A stretch of 15,619 nucleotides of DNA, from contig JACZWD010000038.1 of the NCBI GenBank assembly GCA_022572335.1, positions 1-15,619 on the forward strand, given 5' to 3'. The notes under the pieces were generated by a model. That model saw only the letters and a list, made by a program, of their open reading frames with translations, made no database searches and was not told where the DNA came from. This stretch comes from Pseudomonadota bacterium. GTDB taxonomy: Bacteria > Pseudomonadota > Alphaproteobacteria > Rhodospirillales > 2-02-FULL-58-16. A program made the translations under genes and the position numbers. How positions within the stretch are numbered: position 1 is the first letter of the stretch; each line of letters starts with the position of its first letter. This document shows positions 1 to 6,643 of the stretch, piece after piece.

Positions 1-118
1 CGACGGGCGCCTCCTCGACCAGCGAATTCCAGGCGTTGCAGGCCTCGCAGCGGCCGCCCCACTTGGGGAAGCTGGCCCCGCATTCCTGGCAGACATAGCG
101 TGCGGCGGTGCGCGCCAA
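1..118 (-). CDS. radA: DNA repair protein RadA (Sms), N-terminal part, runs off the left edge
   Basis: The first 39 residues of RadA, a RecA-like ATPase that helps process recombination intermediates. Seen: residues 7-36 contain the N-terminal zinc finger, with CQEC at 10-13, KWGGRCEAC at 19-27 and the WNSLVEE segment that follows in this family. The four cysteines are C10, C13, C24 and C27. No ATG is available in this frame. A TTG at 116-118 preceded by AGGGAGGG with suitable spacing is the best start. The ATPase and Lon-like domains lie outside the window. It follows mlaF by 179 bp on the same strand and seems to have its own promoter. Identity is firm from the finger; the TTG start is inferred. 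Confidence 0.88.
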   Translation of the reverse strand, partial: MARTAARYVCQECGASFPKWGGRCEACNAWNSLVEEAPV

Positions 119-162
119 GGGCCCGGACCCTCCCTACGGGGCGACGGTGAAACGGTACGCCG

Positions 163-190
163 GTATTAGACCAGAAACACGGCCGGCCAA
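163..190 (-). promoter_or_regulatory. candidate sigma-70 promoter for radA
   Basis: On the minus strand TTGGCC (185-190) and TAATAC (163-168) are separated by 16 bp, 45 bp before the radA TTG start. The rest of the 119-297 gap between radA and mlaF shows no gene and no convincing terminator. Inferred from consensus resemblance only. Confidence 0.35.
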
Positions 191-297
191 AGAGAAAAAT
201 GTGACCGCCGCCAAGACCGCGAGAGACCCGGAAAAACCCTTAATGACAACCGATTGCGGTCCCCGGGCCACCGGGAGCGCCTCGCCCCGTCGCCCCC

Positions 298-1074
298 TCA
301 CGCCCGGATCGCCATCTCGATCGGGCCTTCGGCGCGGCCGTTGATGAACTGGTCCACGTAGGGGTTGCCCGAGTCGTCGATGTCGGCGGTCGGGCCGGCC
401 CAGATGATCTTGCCCTCGTACAACATGGCGATGCGGTGGGCGATCTTGCGGGCGCTCGCCAGGTCGTGGGTGATCGACAGCGCCGTGGCGCCCATCTCGC
501 GGGTGATCTTGACGATCAGGTCGTTGATCACGTCGGCCATGATCGGGTCGAGGCCGGTGGTGGGCTCGTCGAAGAAGATGATCTCGGGGTCGGCGGCGAT
601 GGCGCGCGCCAGGGCGACCCGTTTCTGCATGCCGCCGGAAAGTTCCGCCGGGTAAAGATCGCCCACCTCCGGCGTCAGGCCGACCTGGGCCAGCTTGCCG
701 ACGGCGACGTCCCTGGCCTCGGAGCGTAAGACCCGTTTCTCGGCGAGCAGTCCGAAGGCCACGTTCTCCCACACCGGCAGGCTGTCGAACAGGGCCGAGC
801 CCTGGAACAACATGCCGAATTTCCTGTTGATGCGCTCGCGGTCCTTGCTCCCGATGCCGACCACCTCTTCCCCGTCCACCTGGATGCTGCCCCCGCCGAC
901 CGGCAACAGGGCCAGGATGCACTTGATCATCACCGACTTGCCCGAGCCCGAGCCGCCGATGACGACCACCGATTCGCCGACGCCGACGTCCAGGTCGACG
1001 CCGTCCAGCACCACCTTGTCGCCGAAGGACTTGTGCAGGTCGCGCAGCCGGATTTTGGGTTGGGCGTCGCTCAT
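298..1074 (-). CDS. mlaF: MlaF-type ABC transporter ATP-binding protein
   Basis: A 258-residue ABC ATPase expected to energise lipid transport between the membranes together with the MlaE permease. Seen in order: Walker A GGSGSGKS at 40-47, Q-loop Q91, signature LSGGMQKR at 145-152, Walker B IIFFDEPTTGLDP at 165-177 and switch H203. The LSGGMQKR signature and the DEPTTGLDP stretch fit the MlaF/MKL subfamily. The start ATG at 1072-1074 overlaps the mlaE stop (ATGA), so translation is probably coupled. Upstream in-frame ATGs lie inside mlaE and are rejected. It is last in the dnaB-alr-mlaE-mlaF run. No MlaD (MCE) gene follows; radA comes next. The family call is strong. The substrate (phospholipid) is inferred from family. 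Confidence 0.9.
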   Translation of the reverse strand: MSDAQPKIRLRDLHKSFGDKVVLDGVDLDVGVGESVVVIGGSGSGKSVMIKCILALLPVGGGSIQVDGEEVVGIGSKDRERINRKFGMLFQGSALFDSLPVWENVAFGLLAEKRVLRSEARDVAVGKLAQVGLTPEVGDLYPAELSGGMQKRVALARAIAADPEIIFFDEPTTGLDPIMADVINDLIVKITREMGATALSITHDLASARKIAHRIAMLYEGKIIWAGPTADIDDSGNPYVDQFINGRAEGPIEMAIRA

Positions 1075-1844
1075 TTGGCGAAAAACAGCTCGGTCAGGAT
1101 GTAGTCCGACGACAGGATTAAGATGGAGGCCGAGACCACGGCGTAGGTGGTGGCCGTGCCCACGCCCTGGGCGCCGCCCTTGGAATGGTAGCCGTGGTAG
1201 CACCCCATGAGGGTGACGATGAAACCGAAGACCGACGCCTTGACCAAGCCGGAAATCACGTCCTCGGCCTCCAGGAAATCATAGGTGCGCTGCAGGTAAT
1301 TGGCCGCGTTGAAACCCAACTTGTAGACGCCGACCACGTAGCCCCCGAAGACGCCGATGATGTCGGCGATGAACACCAGGACCGGCATCATGGTCAGGCC
1401 CGCGATCAGCCGCGGCGCCACCAGGTACTTCATGGGATTGGTGGACAGCGTTTCCAGGGCGTCGATCTGCTCGGTCACCCGCATGGTGCCGATCTCGGCG
1501 GCCATGGCGGCGCCGACGCGCCCGGCCACCATGAGGCCGGCCAGCACCGGCCCCAGCTCGCGGGTGATGGACAGCACGACGACGTTGGCGATCGCGCCCT
1601 CGGCCGAGAAACGGGCGAAGCCGGTGTAGCTTTGCAGGGCCAGCACCATGCCGGCGAAGATGGCGGTCAGCCCGACCACGGGCAGGGAATAGTACCCGAT
1701 CTCGACCATCTGGCGCCCGATGATGCGCGGGTAGAACGGCGGCCGTACGCAGTGCGAAAGCGCCGAGCCGGTGAACATGGTCAGCCGGCCGACGGTCGCC
1801 AGGAAGGCGAGGAAGATCCGGCCGATGGGTTGGAGGACGTTCAT
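1071..1844 (-). CDS. mlaE: MlaE-type ABC transporter permease
   Basis: A 257-residue inner-membrane permease of the MlaE family, partner of the MlaF ATPase encoded just downstream. Seen: N-terminal amphipathic segment, then hydrophobic stretches around 50-70 (PVVGLTAIFAGMVLALQSY), 90-115 (ELGPVLAGLMVAGRVGAAMAAE), 145-170, 200-220 and 235-255. The ELGPVLAGLMVAGRVGA core and the following AEIGTMRVTEQIDAL segment are hallmarks of the family. Length is typical. The start at 1844 fits family N-termini (short segment, then GRxxLAFLA), but no Shine-Dalgarno is visible. Instead the ATG sits next to a 10-bp palindrome (1846-1855). It follows alr after 106 bp with no clear terminator, so it is probably in the dnaB-alr transcript. 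Confidence 0.9.
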   Translation of the reverse strand: MNVLQPIGRIFLAFLATVGRLTMFTGSALSHCVRPPFYPRIIGRQMVEIGYYSLPVVGLTAIFAGMVLALQSYTGFARFSAEGAIANVVVLSITRELGPVLAGLMVAGRVGAAMAAEIGTMRVTEQIDALETLSTNPMKYLVAPRLIAGLTMMPVLVFIADIIGVFGGYVVGVYKLGFNAANYLQRTYDFLEAEDVISGLVKASVFGFIVTLMGCYHGYHSKGGAQGVGTATTYAVVSASILILSSDYILTELFFAK

Positions 1845-1950
1845 GGCACTAGTGCACAGAGGCAGACCGGTGATTCACCCAACTGCCCCGCAGGGCAGCG
1901 CGACCCTTTGGCTCCAGCCTGAACCATCCGTCTCAGTCGGTGCGCCAGGA

Positions 1951-3063
1951 TCAAGCACCGCCACCCTTGTAAACCCGGTGATAGCGCGATCCCAGGCTGG
2001 TCAGGATCTCGTAGCCGATGGTGCCGGCGTCCGCCGCCAGACGGTCAAGCGGATTGTGCGGGCCGATGAGGTCGACAAGGTCACCGGGGCGGGCCATGCG
2101 GTGGGGAAGGTCGGAAACGTCTAGGGTGATGAGGTCCATGGACACGCGCCCCACAACTGGCACCCGTATGTCTCCGAAATTTGCACCGCCGCTGTTGCTC
2201 GAGGATCGGAGGTAACCGTCGGCGTAACCCACGGCCACGGTGGCCATCCGCCCCCGCCGGGCGATGCGATGGGTCGCACCATAGCCAACGGTCTGGGGAG
2301 TGTCAACGTCGCGGACTTGCAGGATTTTTCCTTGTAGGCGAACCACTTGCGCCATCGGATTGGGCTCGCCGGGGACCGGCGCGACGCCGTACAGCGCGGC
2401 CCCCGGACGGGCCAGATCGAAGTGGTAGTCGGGGCCCAAAAAAATGCCCGACGAGTTGGCGAGGGAAGCCGGACGCGGCGCCAGGGCGCCCCGTGCCTTG
2501 CGGAAGGCGTCCACTTGCCGGCGGTTCAGCTCATGGCCCGGCTCGTCGGCGCAGGCCAGATGGCTGAGCACGTAGGCCACGTCGATGGGCCCCAGCCGGT
2601 CCGGCTCGCCGGCCAGGACATCCACTTCCTCGGGGGGCAGACCCAGTCGCGTCATGCCCGTGTCGAGGTGAATGTCGGCGGGCGGGACCGGGGACGCGCC
2701 GGCCCGGCCGCAGAACCGGGCCCAGGCTTCGATGTCGCCAAGGGAGTTGAGCACGGGCACCAGCCGGTGTTCGGCGAAGACCGGCTCGCAGCCGGCGTGA
2801 AGCCCGTTGAACACATGGATGCCGGCGTCCGGGAGCAGACGCCTGAGCTGGATGCCCTCGTCGATATGGGCGACGAAGAAGGTCTCGCATCCGGCCCGGC
2901 TGAGCGCCGGCGCCACGTGCTCCATTCCCAGGCCGTACGCGTCGGCCTTGACCACGGCGGCGCAGGCGGCGCCGGCCAGCCTGCCGCGCAAGAGCCGGTA
3001 GTTGGCGGCGATGGCGTCGAGGTCGATGGTGAGGATGGCGCCGCAATGTTCCACGCTGGTCAT
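1951..3063 (-). CDS. alr: alanine racemase
   Basis: PLP-dependent cytoplasmic enzyme that interconverts L- and D-alanine and supplies D-alanine for peptidoglycan. Seen: 370 residues, normal for the family. PLP-binding lysine K39 lies in AVVKADAYGLG, an N-terminal TIM-barrel follows, then NSSG at 203-206 and the PGAALYGV segment near 220-227. The second catalytic base is Y261 in TVGYGATH, and VSMDLITLDVSD at 307-318 lies in the C-terminal beta domain. The start lies 9 bp after the dnaB stop, and no strong Shine-Dalgarno is visible, so translation may depend on coupling to dnaB. It could be either the biosynthetic (alr) or catabolic (dadX) type. The dnaB-alr linkage favours the biosynthetic one. 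Confidence 0.95.
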   Translation of the reverse strand: MTSVEHCGAILTIDLDAIAANYRLLRGRLAGAACAAVVKADAYGLGMEHVAPALSRAGCETFFVAHIDEGIQLRRLLPDAGIHVFNGLHAGCEPVFAEHRLVPVLNSLGDIEAWARFCGRAGASPVPPADIHLDTGMTRLGLPPEEVDVLAGEPDRLGPIDVAYVLSHLACADEPGHELNRRQVDAFRKARGALAPRPASLANSSGIFLGPDYHFDLARPGAALYGVAPVPGEPNPMAQVVRLQGKILQVRDVDTPQTVGYGATHRIARRGRMATVAVGYADGYLRSSSNSGGANFGDIRVPVVGRVSMDLITLDVSDLPHRMARPGDLVDLIGPHNPLDRLAADAGTIGYEILTSLGSRYHRVYKGGGA

Positions 3064-3072
3064 GGCGGCGGC

Positions 3073-4578
3073 TCATCCGTCGGGCGCGTGGTCCGTGTCC
3101 AGGTTGCCGAAGCGGGTGAAGGCGCCCTGGAACATCAGCTTGACCTCGCCGGTGGGGCCGTGGCGCTGCTTGGCGATGATGATGTCCGCCAGGTTCCGCA
3201 CCTTGTCCAGTCGGCGCTCCCAGCGCTCGTACTTCTCGTGGAAGCGTTCCTCCGTTTCGCCGACGTGCGGCATCGGCTTGTCGCGTTGCAGGTAGTACTC
3301 CTCGCGGAAGATGAAATTGACCACGTCGGCGTCCTGCTCGATGGAGCCGGATTCCCGCAGGTCGGAGAGCTGTGGGCGCTTGTTGTCCCGCTGCTCGACC
3401 TGGCGCGATAGCTGCGACAGCGCCAGCACCGGCACGTCCAGTTCCTTGGCCAGGGCCTTCAGGCCGCGGGTGATTTCGGAAACCTCCTGCACCCGGCCGT
3501 CGTTGCGCGAGGTCACGCTCGCGGTGATGAGCTGCAGGTAGTCGACGACGACAAGGCCCAGGTTGTGCTGGCGCTTGAGCCGGCGGGCCCGGGTGCGCAG
3601 GGCGCTGACGGTGAGCGCCGGCGTGTCGTCGATGAAGATGGGGATCTGATACAGGGCCTGGCTGGCCGCCGACAGCCGGGCGAACTCGTCGTTGGACAGC
3701 TCGCCCTTGCGCATGCGGTCCGACGAGATGTTGGTCTGCTCCGACAGGATGCGGCTGGCCAGTTGCTCGGCCGACATCTCCAGGGAGAAGAAGCCGACCA
3801 CGGCGCCTTCCGCGCCCTCGGTCTGATGGTGGGAATAGGCGGCGTTGTACGCGATATTGGTGGCCAGCGCCGTCTTGCCCATGGAGGGCCTTCCCGCGAC
3901 GATGATCAGGTCGGAGGGATGCAGGCCGCCCAGGATCTTGTCCAGATCGGTGAGCCCGGTGGCCACGCCGGCGAGCCCGCCGACGCGTTTGTGCGCCGTT
4001 TCGGCCATGTGGATGGCCTTGAGCACGGAGTCCTTGAAGGGCTGGAAACCGCCTTCGTATTCGCCGGTGGTGGCCAGGTCGTAGAGGCCCTGCTCGGCCC
4101 GCTCGATCTGATCGACGGCGGTCTCGTCCACCTCCCCGGCGTAGGCCCTGTTGACCAGGTCCTCGCCCAGGCCGATCAGCTCCCGCTTCAGATAGAGGTC
4201 GTGGACGATGCGGCCGTACTCGCCGGCGTTGATCACGGTGACGGCGGAATTCGCCAGCTCGGACAGGTACGCCGGCCCGCCGATCTCGGCCAGGGTCTCG
4301 TCCTGCTCGAAGTACCGCTTGAGGGTGACGGGATCGGCGATCTGGCCCCTTTCGATGAGCGCCGCCGCCGCCGCGAAGACCCGGCCATTGTGTGTTATCG
4401 CGAAGTGCTCGGGACGCAGGAACTCCGACACCCTTTCGTAGGCGCGGTTATTCGCCAGGATGGCGCCGAGCAACGCCTTTTCGGCCTCGATGTTGTGGGG
4501 CGGCGTGCGCAGGGCCGGGGCGGGTGCGGCGGAGCGGGACAGGTCCTCGGGCGGCGGGGAGGTCAGCGCGGTGGGCAT
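3073..4578 (-). CDS. dnaB: replicative DNA helicase DnaB
   Basis: Hexameric 5'-3' helicase of the replication fork. Seen: 501 residues. There is an extended Pro/Ala-rich start (1-25), then the N-terminal collar domain beginning PHNIEAEKALLGAIL. A linker follows to the RecA-like domain, with TGLTDLDKILGGL at 207-219, Walker A AGRPSMGKT at 228-236, SLEMSAEQL at 265-273 and Walker B VVVDYLQL at 343-350. LSQLSRQVEQR is near 387-397, DLRESGSIEQDAD is at 406-418 and RHGPTG near 472-477. No intein is present. The start ATG lacks a Shine-Dalgarno and is abutted by a small hairpin (4581-4599). A TATAAT box lies about 60 bp upstream. It heads the run into alr and mlaEF. Confidence 0.97.
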   Translation of the reverse strand: MPTALTSPPPEDLSRSAAPAPALRTPPHNIEAEKALLGAILANNRAYERVSEFLRPEHFAITHNGRVFAAAAALIERGQIADPVTLKRYFEQDETLAEIGGPAYLSELANSAVTVINAGEYGRIVHDLYLKRELIGLGEDLVNRAYAGEVDETAVDQIERAEQGLYDLATTGEYEGGFQPFKDSVLKAIHMAETAHKRVGGLAGVATGLTDLDKILGGLHPSDLIIVAGRPSMGKTALATNIAYNAAYSHHQTEGAEGAVVGFFSLEMSAEQLASRILSEQTNISSDRMRKGELSNDEFARLSAASQALYQIPIFIDDTPALTVSALRTRARRLKRQHNLGLVVVDYLQLITASVTSRNDGRVQEVSEITRGLKALAKELDVPVLALSQLSRQVEQRDNKRPQLSDLRESGSIEQDADVVNFIFREEYYLQRDKPMPHVGETEERFHEKYERWERRLDKVRNLADIIIAKQRHGPTGEVKLMFQGAFTRFGNLDTDHAPDG

Positions 4579-4580
4579 GG

Positions 4581-4599
4581 GGCGGAAAGGTAAACCGCC
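4581..4599 (-). other. 5-bp hairpin directly before the dnaB start codon
   Basis: In the dnaB mRNA GGCGG and CCGCC (arms 4595-4599 and 4581-4585) flank a 9-nt loop and end two bases before the ATG. There is no Shine-Dalgarno in the usual window. The nearest purine run (GAGGTGG) is about 19 nt upstream, overlapping the 5' arm. It might present or hide the start. The stem is short and could be chance in GC-rich DNA. Confidence 0.25.
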
Positions 4600-4638
4600 A
4601 CCTCGGCCCAGTGATATCGGGGTAAATCGGGAACAGAA

Positions 4639-4644
4639 ATTATA
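4639..4644 (-). promoter_or_regulatory. candidate -10 box of the dnaB promoter
   Basis: A perfect TATAAT on the minus strand, with predicted transcription start near 4632 and a leader of about 55 nt before dnaB. It lies in an AT-rich island within very GC-rich DNA. No good -35 hexamer is seen 16-18 bp upstream (the spacing falls on AAGATT/AAAGAT/GAAAGA). Near the expected -35 is an inverted CGAA-TCT-TTCG motif (4660-4670), which might bind a regulator. Confidence 0.5.
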
Positions 4645-4700
4645 GCGGGGAAAAAAACCGAATCTTTCGATTGACCTGTGGAAATGGGGATCACCAGTGG

Positions 4701-4722
4701 AAAACCGGCGGCCCGATCCGCC
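4701..4722 (-). terminator. weak candidate terminator after the CFA synthase
   Basis: On the minus strand a GGCGG...CCGCC stem with a 6-nt loop (4707-4722) begins 7 bp after the stop codon at 4729 and is followed by GGTTTT. The U-run is only four long, so termination would be partial. It separates cfa from the dnaB promoter. Confidence 0.35.
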
Positions 4723-4728
4723 GCGTCG

Positions 4729-5967
4729 TCACGCCGCCCGGCTGTGTCGGCCGCCGGCGGTTTCGGCCAGGGCGCGCTCCGACTCGGTGATGTAGTCCCG
4801 CGTCAAGGGCACGGCGTCCTGGCGTTTGGCCAACTGGATCTGCAGGACCACGTGGTCCAGGTACCGGAAGGCGACCTCGGCGGATGCCAGGTAGAACTCC
4901 CACATGCGGCAGAAACGCTCGGCGTTCAGCGCCTTCGCCTGGTCGCGGTTGGCGAGGAAGCGCATCCGCCACTGGCGCAGGGTCTGGGCGTAGTGGAGGC
5001 GCAGCACCTCGATGTCGGTGATGTACAGGTCGAGCCTTTCGATCACCGGGACCACTTCGGAAAGCGCCGGGCCGTAACCGCCGGGAAAGATGTACTTGCG
5101 GATCCACGGGCTGGTCACCTGCGGACCATGGCGCCGTCCGATGGTGTGCAGGAGCGCCACGCCGTCGGCGGCCAACAGGTCCCGCACCTTGGTGAAAAAA
5201 CGGCGGTAGTGGCCGATGCCCACGTGCTCGAACATGCCCACGGAGACGATGCGGTCGTAGGTGCCGGTCTCCTCGCGGTAGTCGCGCAGGAAGAAGCGCG
5301 CGCACCCGGCGAGTCCCGCCTCCTCGGCCAGCGCCCGCGATGCCTGGAGCTGGTTCGACGACAGGGTTATGCCGGTGACGTCGACCCGCATTTCCCTGGC
5401 CAGATACAGCGCCAGCCCGCCCCAGCCCGAGCCGATGTCAAGGACCCTGTGGCCCGGTTTCAGGAGAAGCTTGGCGGCGACGTGGCGCATTTTTTTCTCC
5501 TGCGCCGTCTCCAGGTCTTCGTCGCCGTCGGCGAAGTAGGCGCACGAATACTGCCGGTTGGTGTCGAGAAAAAGGTCGTACAGGGCGTCGGAAAGGTCGT
5601 AATGGCGGGCCACGTTGCCACGCGCCCGGCCAATCGGGTTGAACTGTTGGACGTGCCGAACCATCCGGGCCACCCCCTCCACCGCCCGGTAGAAGGGATG
5701 GTATCCGGCGGCGCCCATGTTCATGATCATCAATTCGAGGAAGTCGTAGAGGCTGCCGTCCTCCACCGTCAGCGTGCCGTCCATGGTGGCCTCGCCGGCG
5801 TGCAGTTCCGGGCTGAAGAAGAGCTTCCAGTGCAGGGCCTTGTCGTGCAGCCGCACTGTCAGCGACGGCGCCGACCCGGTCCCGAAACGGTGGGTCCGGC
5901 CGGCCACATCGATGACGCCCAGCGTCCCCACCCGAATCAGGTGGGTCAGCATTTTCGCCACCAACAT
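4729..5967 (-). CDS. cfa: cyclopropane-fatty-acyl-phospholipid synthase
   Basis: SAM-dependent methyltransferase that adds a methylene bridge to unsaturated acyl chains of membrane phospholipids, a stress and stationary-phase modification. Seen: 412 residues (E. coli Cfa is 382). There is an N-terminal lipid-associated domain (about 1-110), then ARHYDLSDALYDLFLD at 120-135 and YSCAYF at 140-145, with C142 matching the conserved active-site cysteine region. SAM motif I is VLDIGSGWGGLA at 175-186, the MFEHVG motif with E247 and H248 is at 245-250, and KYIFPGGY is at 291-298. All catalytic motifs look intact. The start at 5967 has a strong AGGAG Shine-Dalgarno 7 nt away. It has its own extended -10 promoter, and its Shine-Dalgarno is part of a long-range inverted repeat (5968-6084). 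Confidence 0.93.
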   Translation of the reverse strand: MLVAKMLTHLIRVGTLGVIDVAGRTHRFGTGSAPSLTVRLHDKALHWKLFFSPELHAGEATMDGTLTVEDGSLYDFLELMIMNMGAAGYHPFYRAVEGVARMVRHVQQFNPIGRARGNVARHYDLSDALYDLFLDTNRQYSCAYFADGDEDLETAQEKKMRHVAAKLLLKPGHRVLDIGSGWGGLALYLAREMRVDVTGITLSSNQLQASRALAEEAGLAGCARFFLRDYREETGTYDRIVSVGMFEHVGIGHYRRFFTKVRDLLAADGVALLHTIGRRHGPQVTSPWIRKYIFPGGYGPALSEVVPVIERLDLYITDIEVLRLHYAQTLRQWRMRFLANRDQAKALNAERFCRMWEFYLASAEVAFRYLDHVVLQIQLAKRQDAVPLTRDYITESERALAETAGGRHSRAA

Positions 5968-6084
5968 GGTTCCACTCCTCCCTTTCCGCCGCCGTCTCGT
6001 CGCGGCTGCCAGGGCCCGGTGATCGCCCCATGGAGGAAACCAGGGTCTATTATATCACAAAACGAAGGGTTTTGGAGTGGAACC
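5968..6084 (-). repeat. 11-bp perfect inverted repeat, one arm covering the cfa ribosome site
   Basis: On the minus strand GGTTCCACTCC (6084-6074) is the exact reverse complement of GGAGTGGAACC (5978-5968), and the second copy abuts the cfa ATG and includes most of its AGGAG Shine-Dalgarno (5979-5975). The first arm lies upstream of the predicted cfa transcription start, so only RNA reading through from rplI would contain both arms. See findings. Confidence 0.6.
6049..6074 (-). promoter_or_regulatory. candidate extended -10 promoter of cfa with overlapping inverted repeat
   Basis: The minus strand reads TGATATAAT (TATAAT at 6049-6054), a perfect extended -10, with predicted start near 6042. 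No good -35 is present (CTCCAA at 17-bp spacing), which an extended -10 can offset. Just upstream, CAAAAC-N5-GTTTTG (6058-6074) is a perfect 6-bp inverted repeat in the spacer/-35 zone and could be an operator. Confidence 0.5.
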
Positions 6085-6103
6085 GGGCCCGCCCGTGTCT
6101 TCC

Positions 6104-6643
6104 CTATTCCTTTTCCTGTTCCTGTTCCTGTCCCTGTCCCTGTTCCAATTCCAGGTTGACCACGGCCTTGCCGGTCTTGGCCTGGATCTCCGCTTCATCC
6201 TTGGAACGCGCGACGTTGACGGTCACGCCCACAACGAGCTCGGGGTGCAGGGCAATGCGTACCGAGTACAGGCCGAGGGCCTTGATCGACTGGGGAAGCT
6301 GGACCTGGCGCCGCTCGATCGTGAAGCCGGCCTGGGTGACTTCCTTGGCGATGTCGCGGGCGTTGACCGAACCATACAGCTGGCCCGCGTCGCCGGCCTG
6401 GCGGATCAGGACCACCGCCAGCCCGTCCAGCCGCGCGCCCACCTCTTGCGCGGCGTCGCGCCGCTCCAGGTTGGTGGCTTCCAGCTGCGCCCGCTGTCCC
6501 TCGAATTGGCGGCGGTTCTCTTCGGTGGCGCGTAGCGCCTTTTTCTGGGGCAGCAGGTAATTGCGGGCGTAGCCGGGCTTGACGTTGACCACGTCACCCA
6601 TCTGACCAAGGGTTTCGATGCGCTCCAAAAGGATGACTTCCAT
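6104..6643 (-). CDS. rplI: 50S ribosomal protein L9
   Basis: Large-subunit protein L9, which binds 23S rRNA near the L1 stalk. Seen: 179 residues with the N-terminal domain MEVILLERIETLGQMGDVV and the KPGYARNYLLP motif (22-32). A long central helix runs about 40-75, followed by the C-terminal rRNA-binding domain, in which Q88LYGSV lies at the start. It is longer than the roughly 150 residues of E. coli, mainly by an acidic Glu/Gln/Gly tail (165-179) encoded by imperfect hexanucleotide repeats. The ATG overlaps the DUF2232 stop (TGATG) and has a GGGAGAA Shine-Dalgarno, so the two are coupled. No clear terminator follows before cfa. Confidence 0.96.
   Translation of the reverse strand: MEVILLERIETLGQMGDVVNVKPGYARNYLLPQKKALRATEENRRQFEGQRAQLEATNLERRDAAQEVGARLDGLAVVLIRQAGDAGQLYGSVNARDIAKEVTQAGFTIERRQVQLPQSIKALGLYSVRIALHPELVVGVTVNVARSKDEAEIQAKTGKAVVNLELEQGQGQEQEQEKE
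6107..6154 (-). repeat. hexanucleotide tandem repeat at the 3' end of rplI
   Basis: About eight consecutive 6-bp units on the plus strand: TTCCTT, TTCCTG three times, TCCCTG twice, TTCCAA and TTCCAG. They encode the alternating Glu-Gln/Gly-Gln/Glu-Leu tail of L9 on the minus strand. Units of 6 bp keep the frame, so copy number could vary without disrupting the protein. Confidence 0.8.

Noticed and set aside
134..922. 262-residue minus-strand open frame
   Set aside because: Arg/Gly/His-rich shadow of mlaF in another frame; no family features.
1883..1898. Hairpin CTGCCC/GGGCAG between alr and mlaE as a terminator
   Set aside because: Stem of only 6 bp and followed on the minus strand by TTGGG, not a U-run.
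3565..4593. 342-residue plus-strand open frame opposite dnaB
   Set aside because: Antisense shadow created by high third-position G/C of dnaB.
4678..6159. 493-residue plus-strand open frame opposite cfa
   Set aside because: Antisense shadow of a clearly intact CFA synthase; low-complexity VPVPVP end comes from the rplI repeat.
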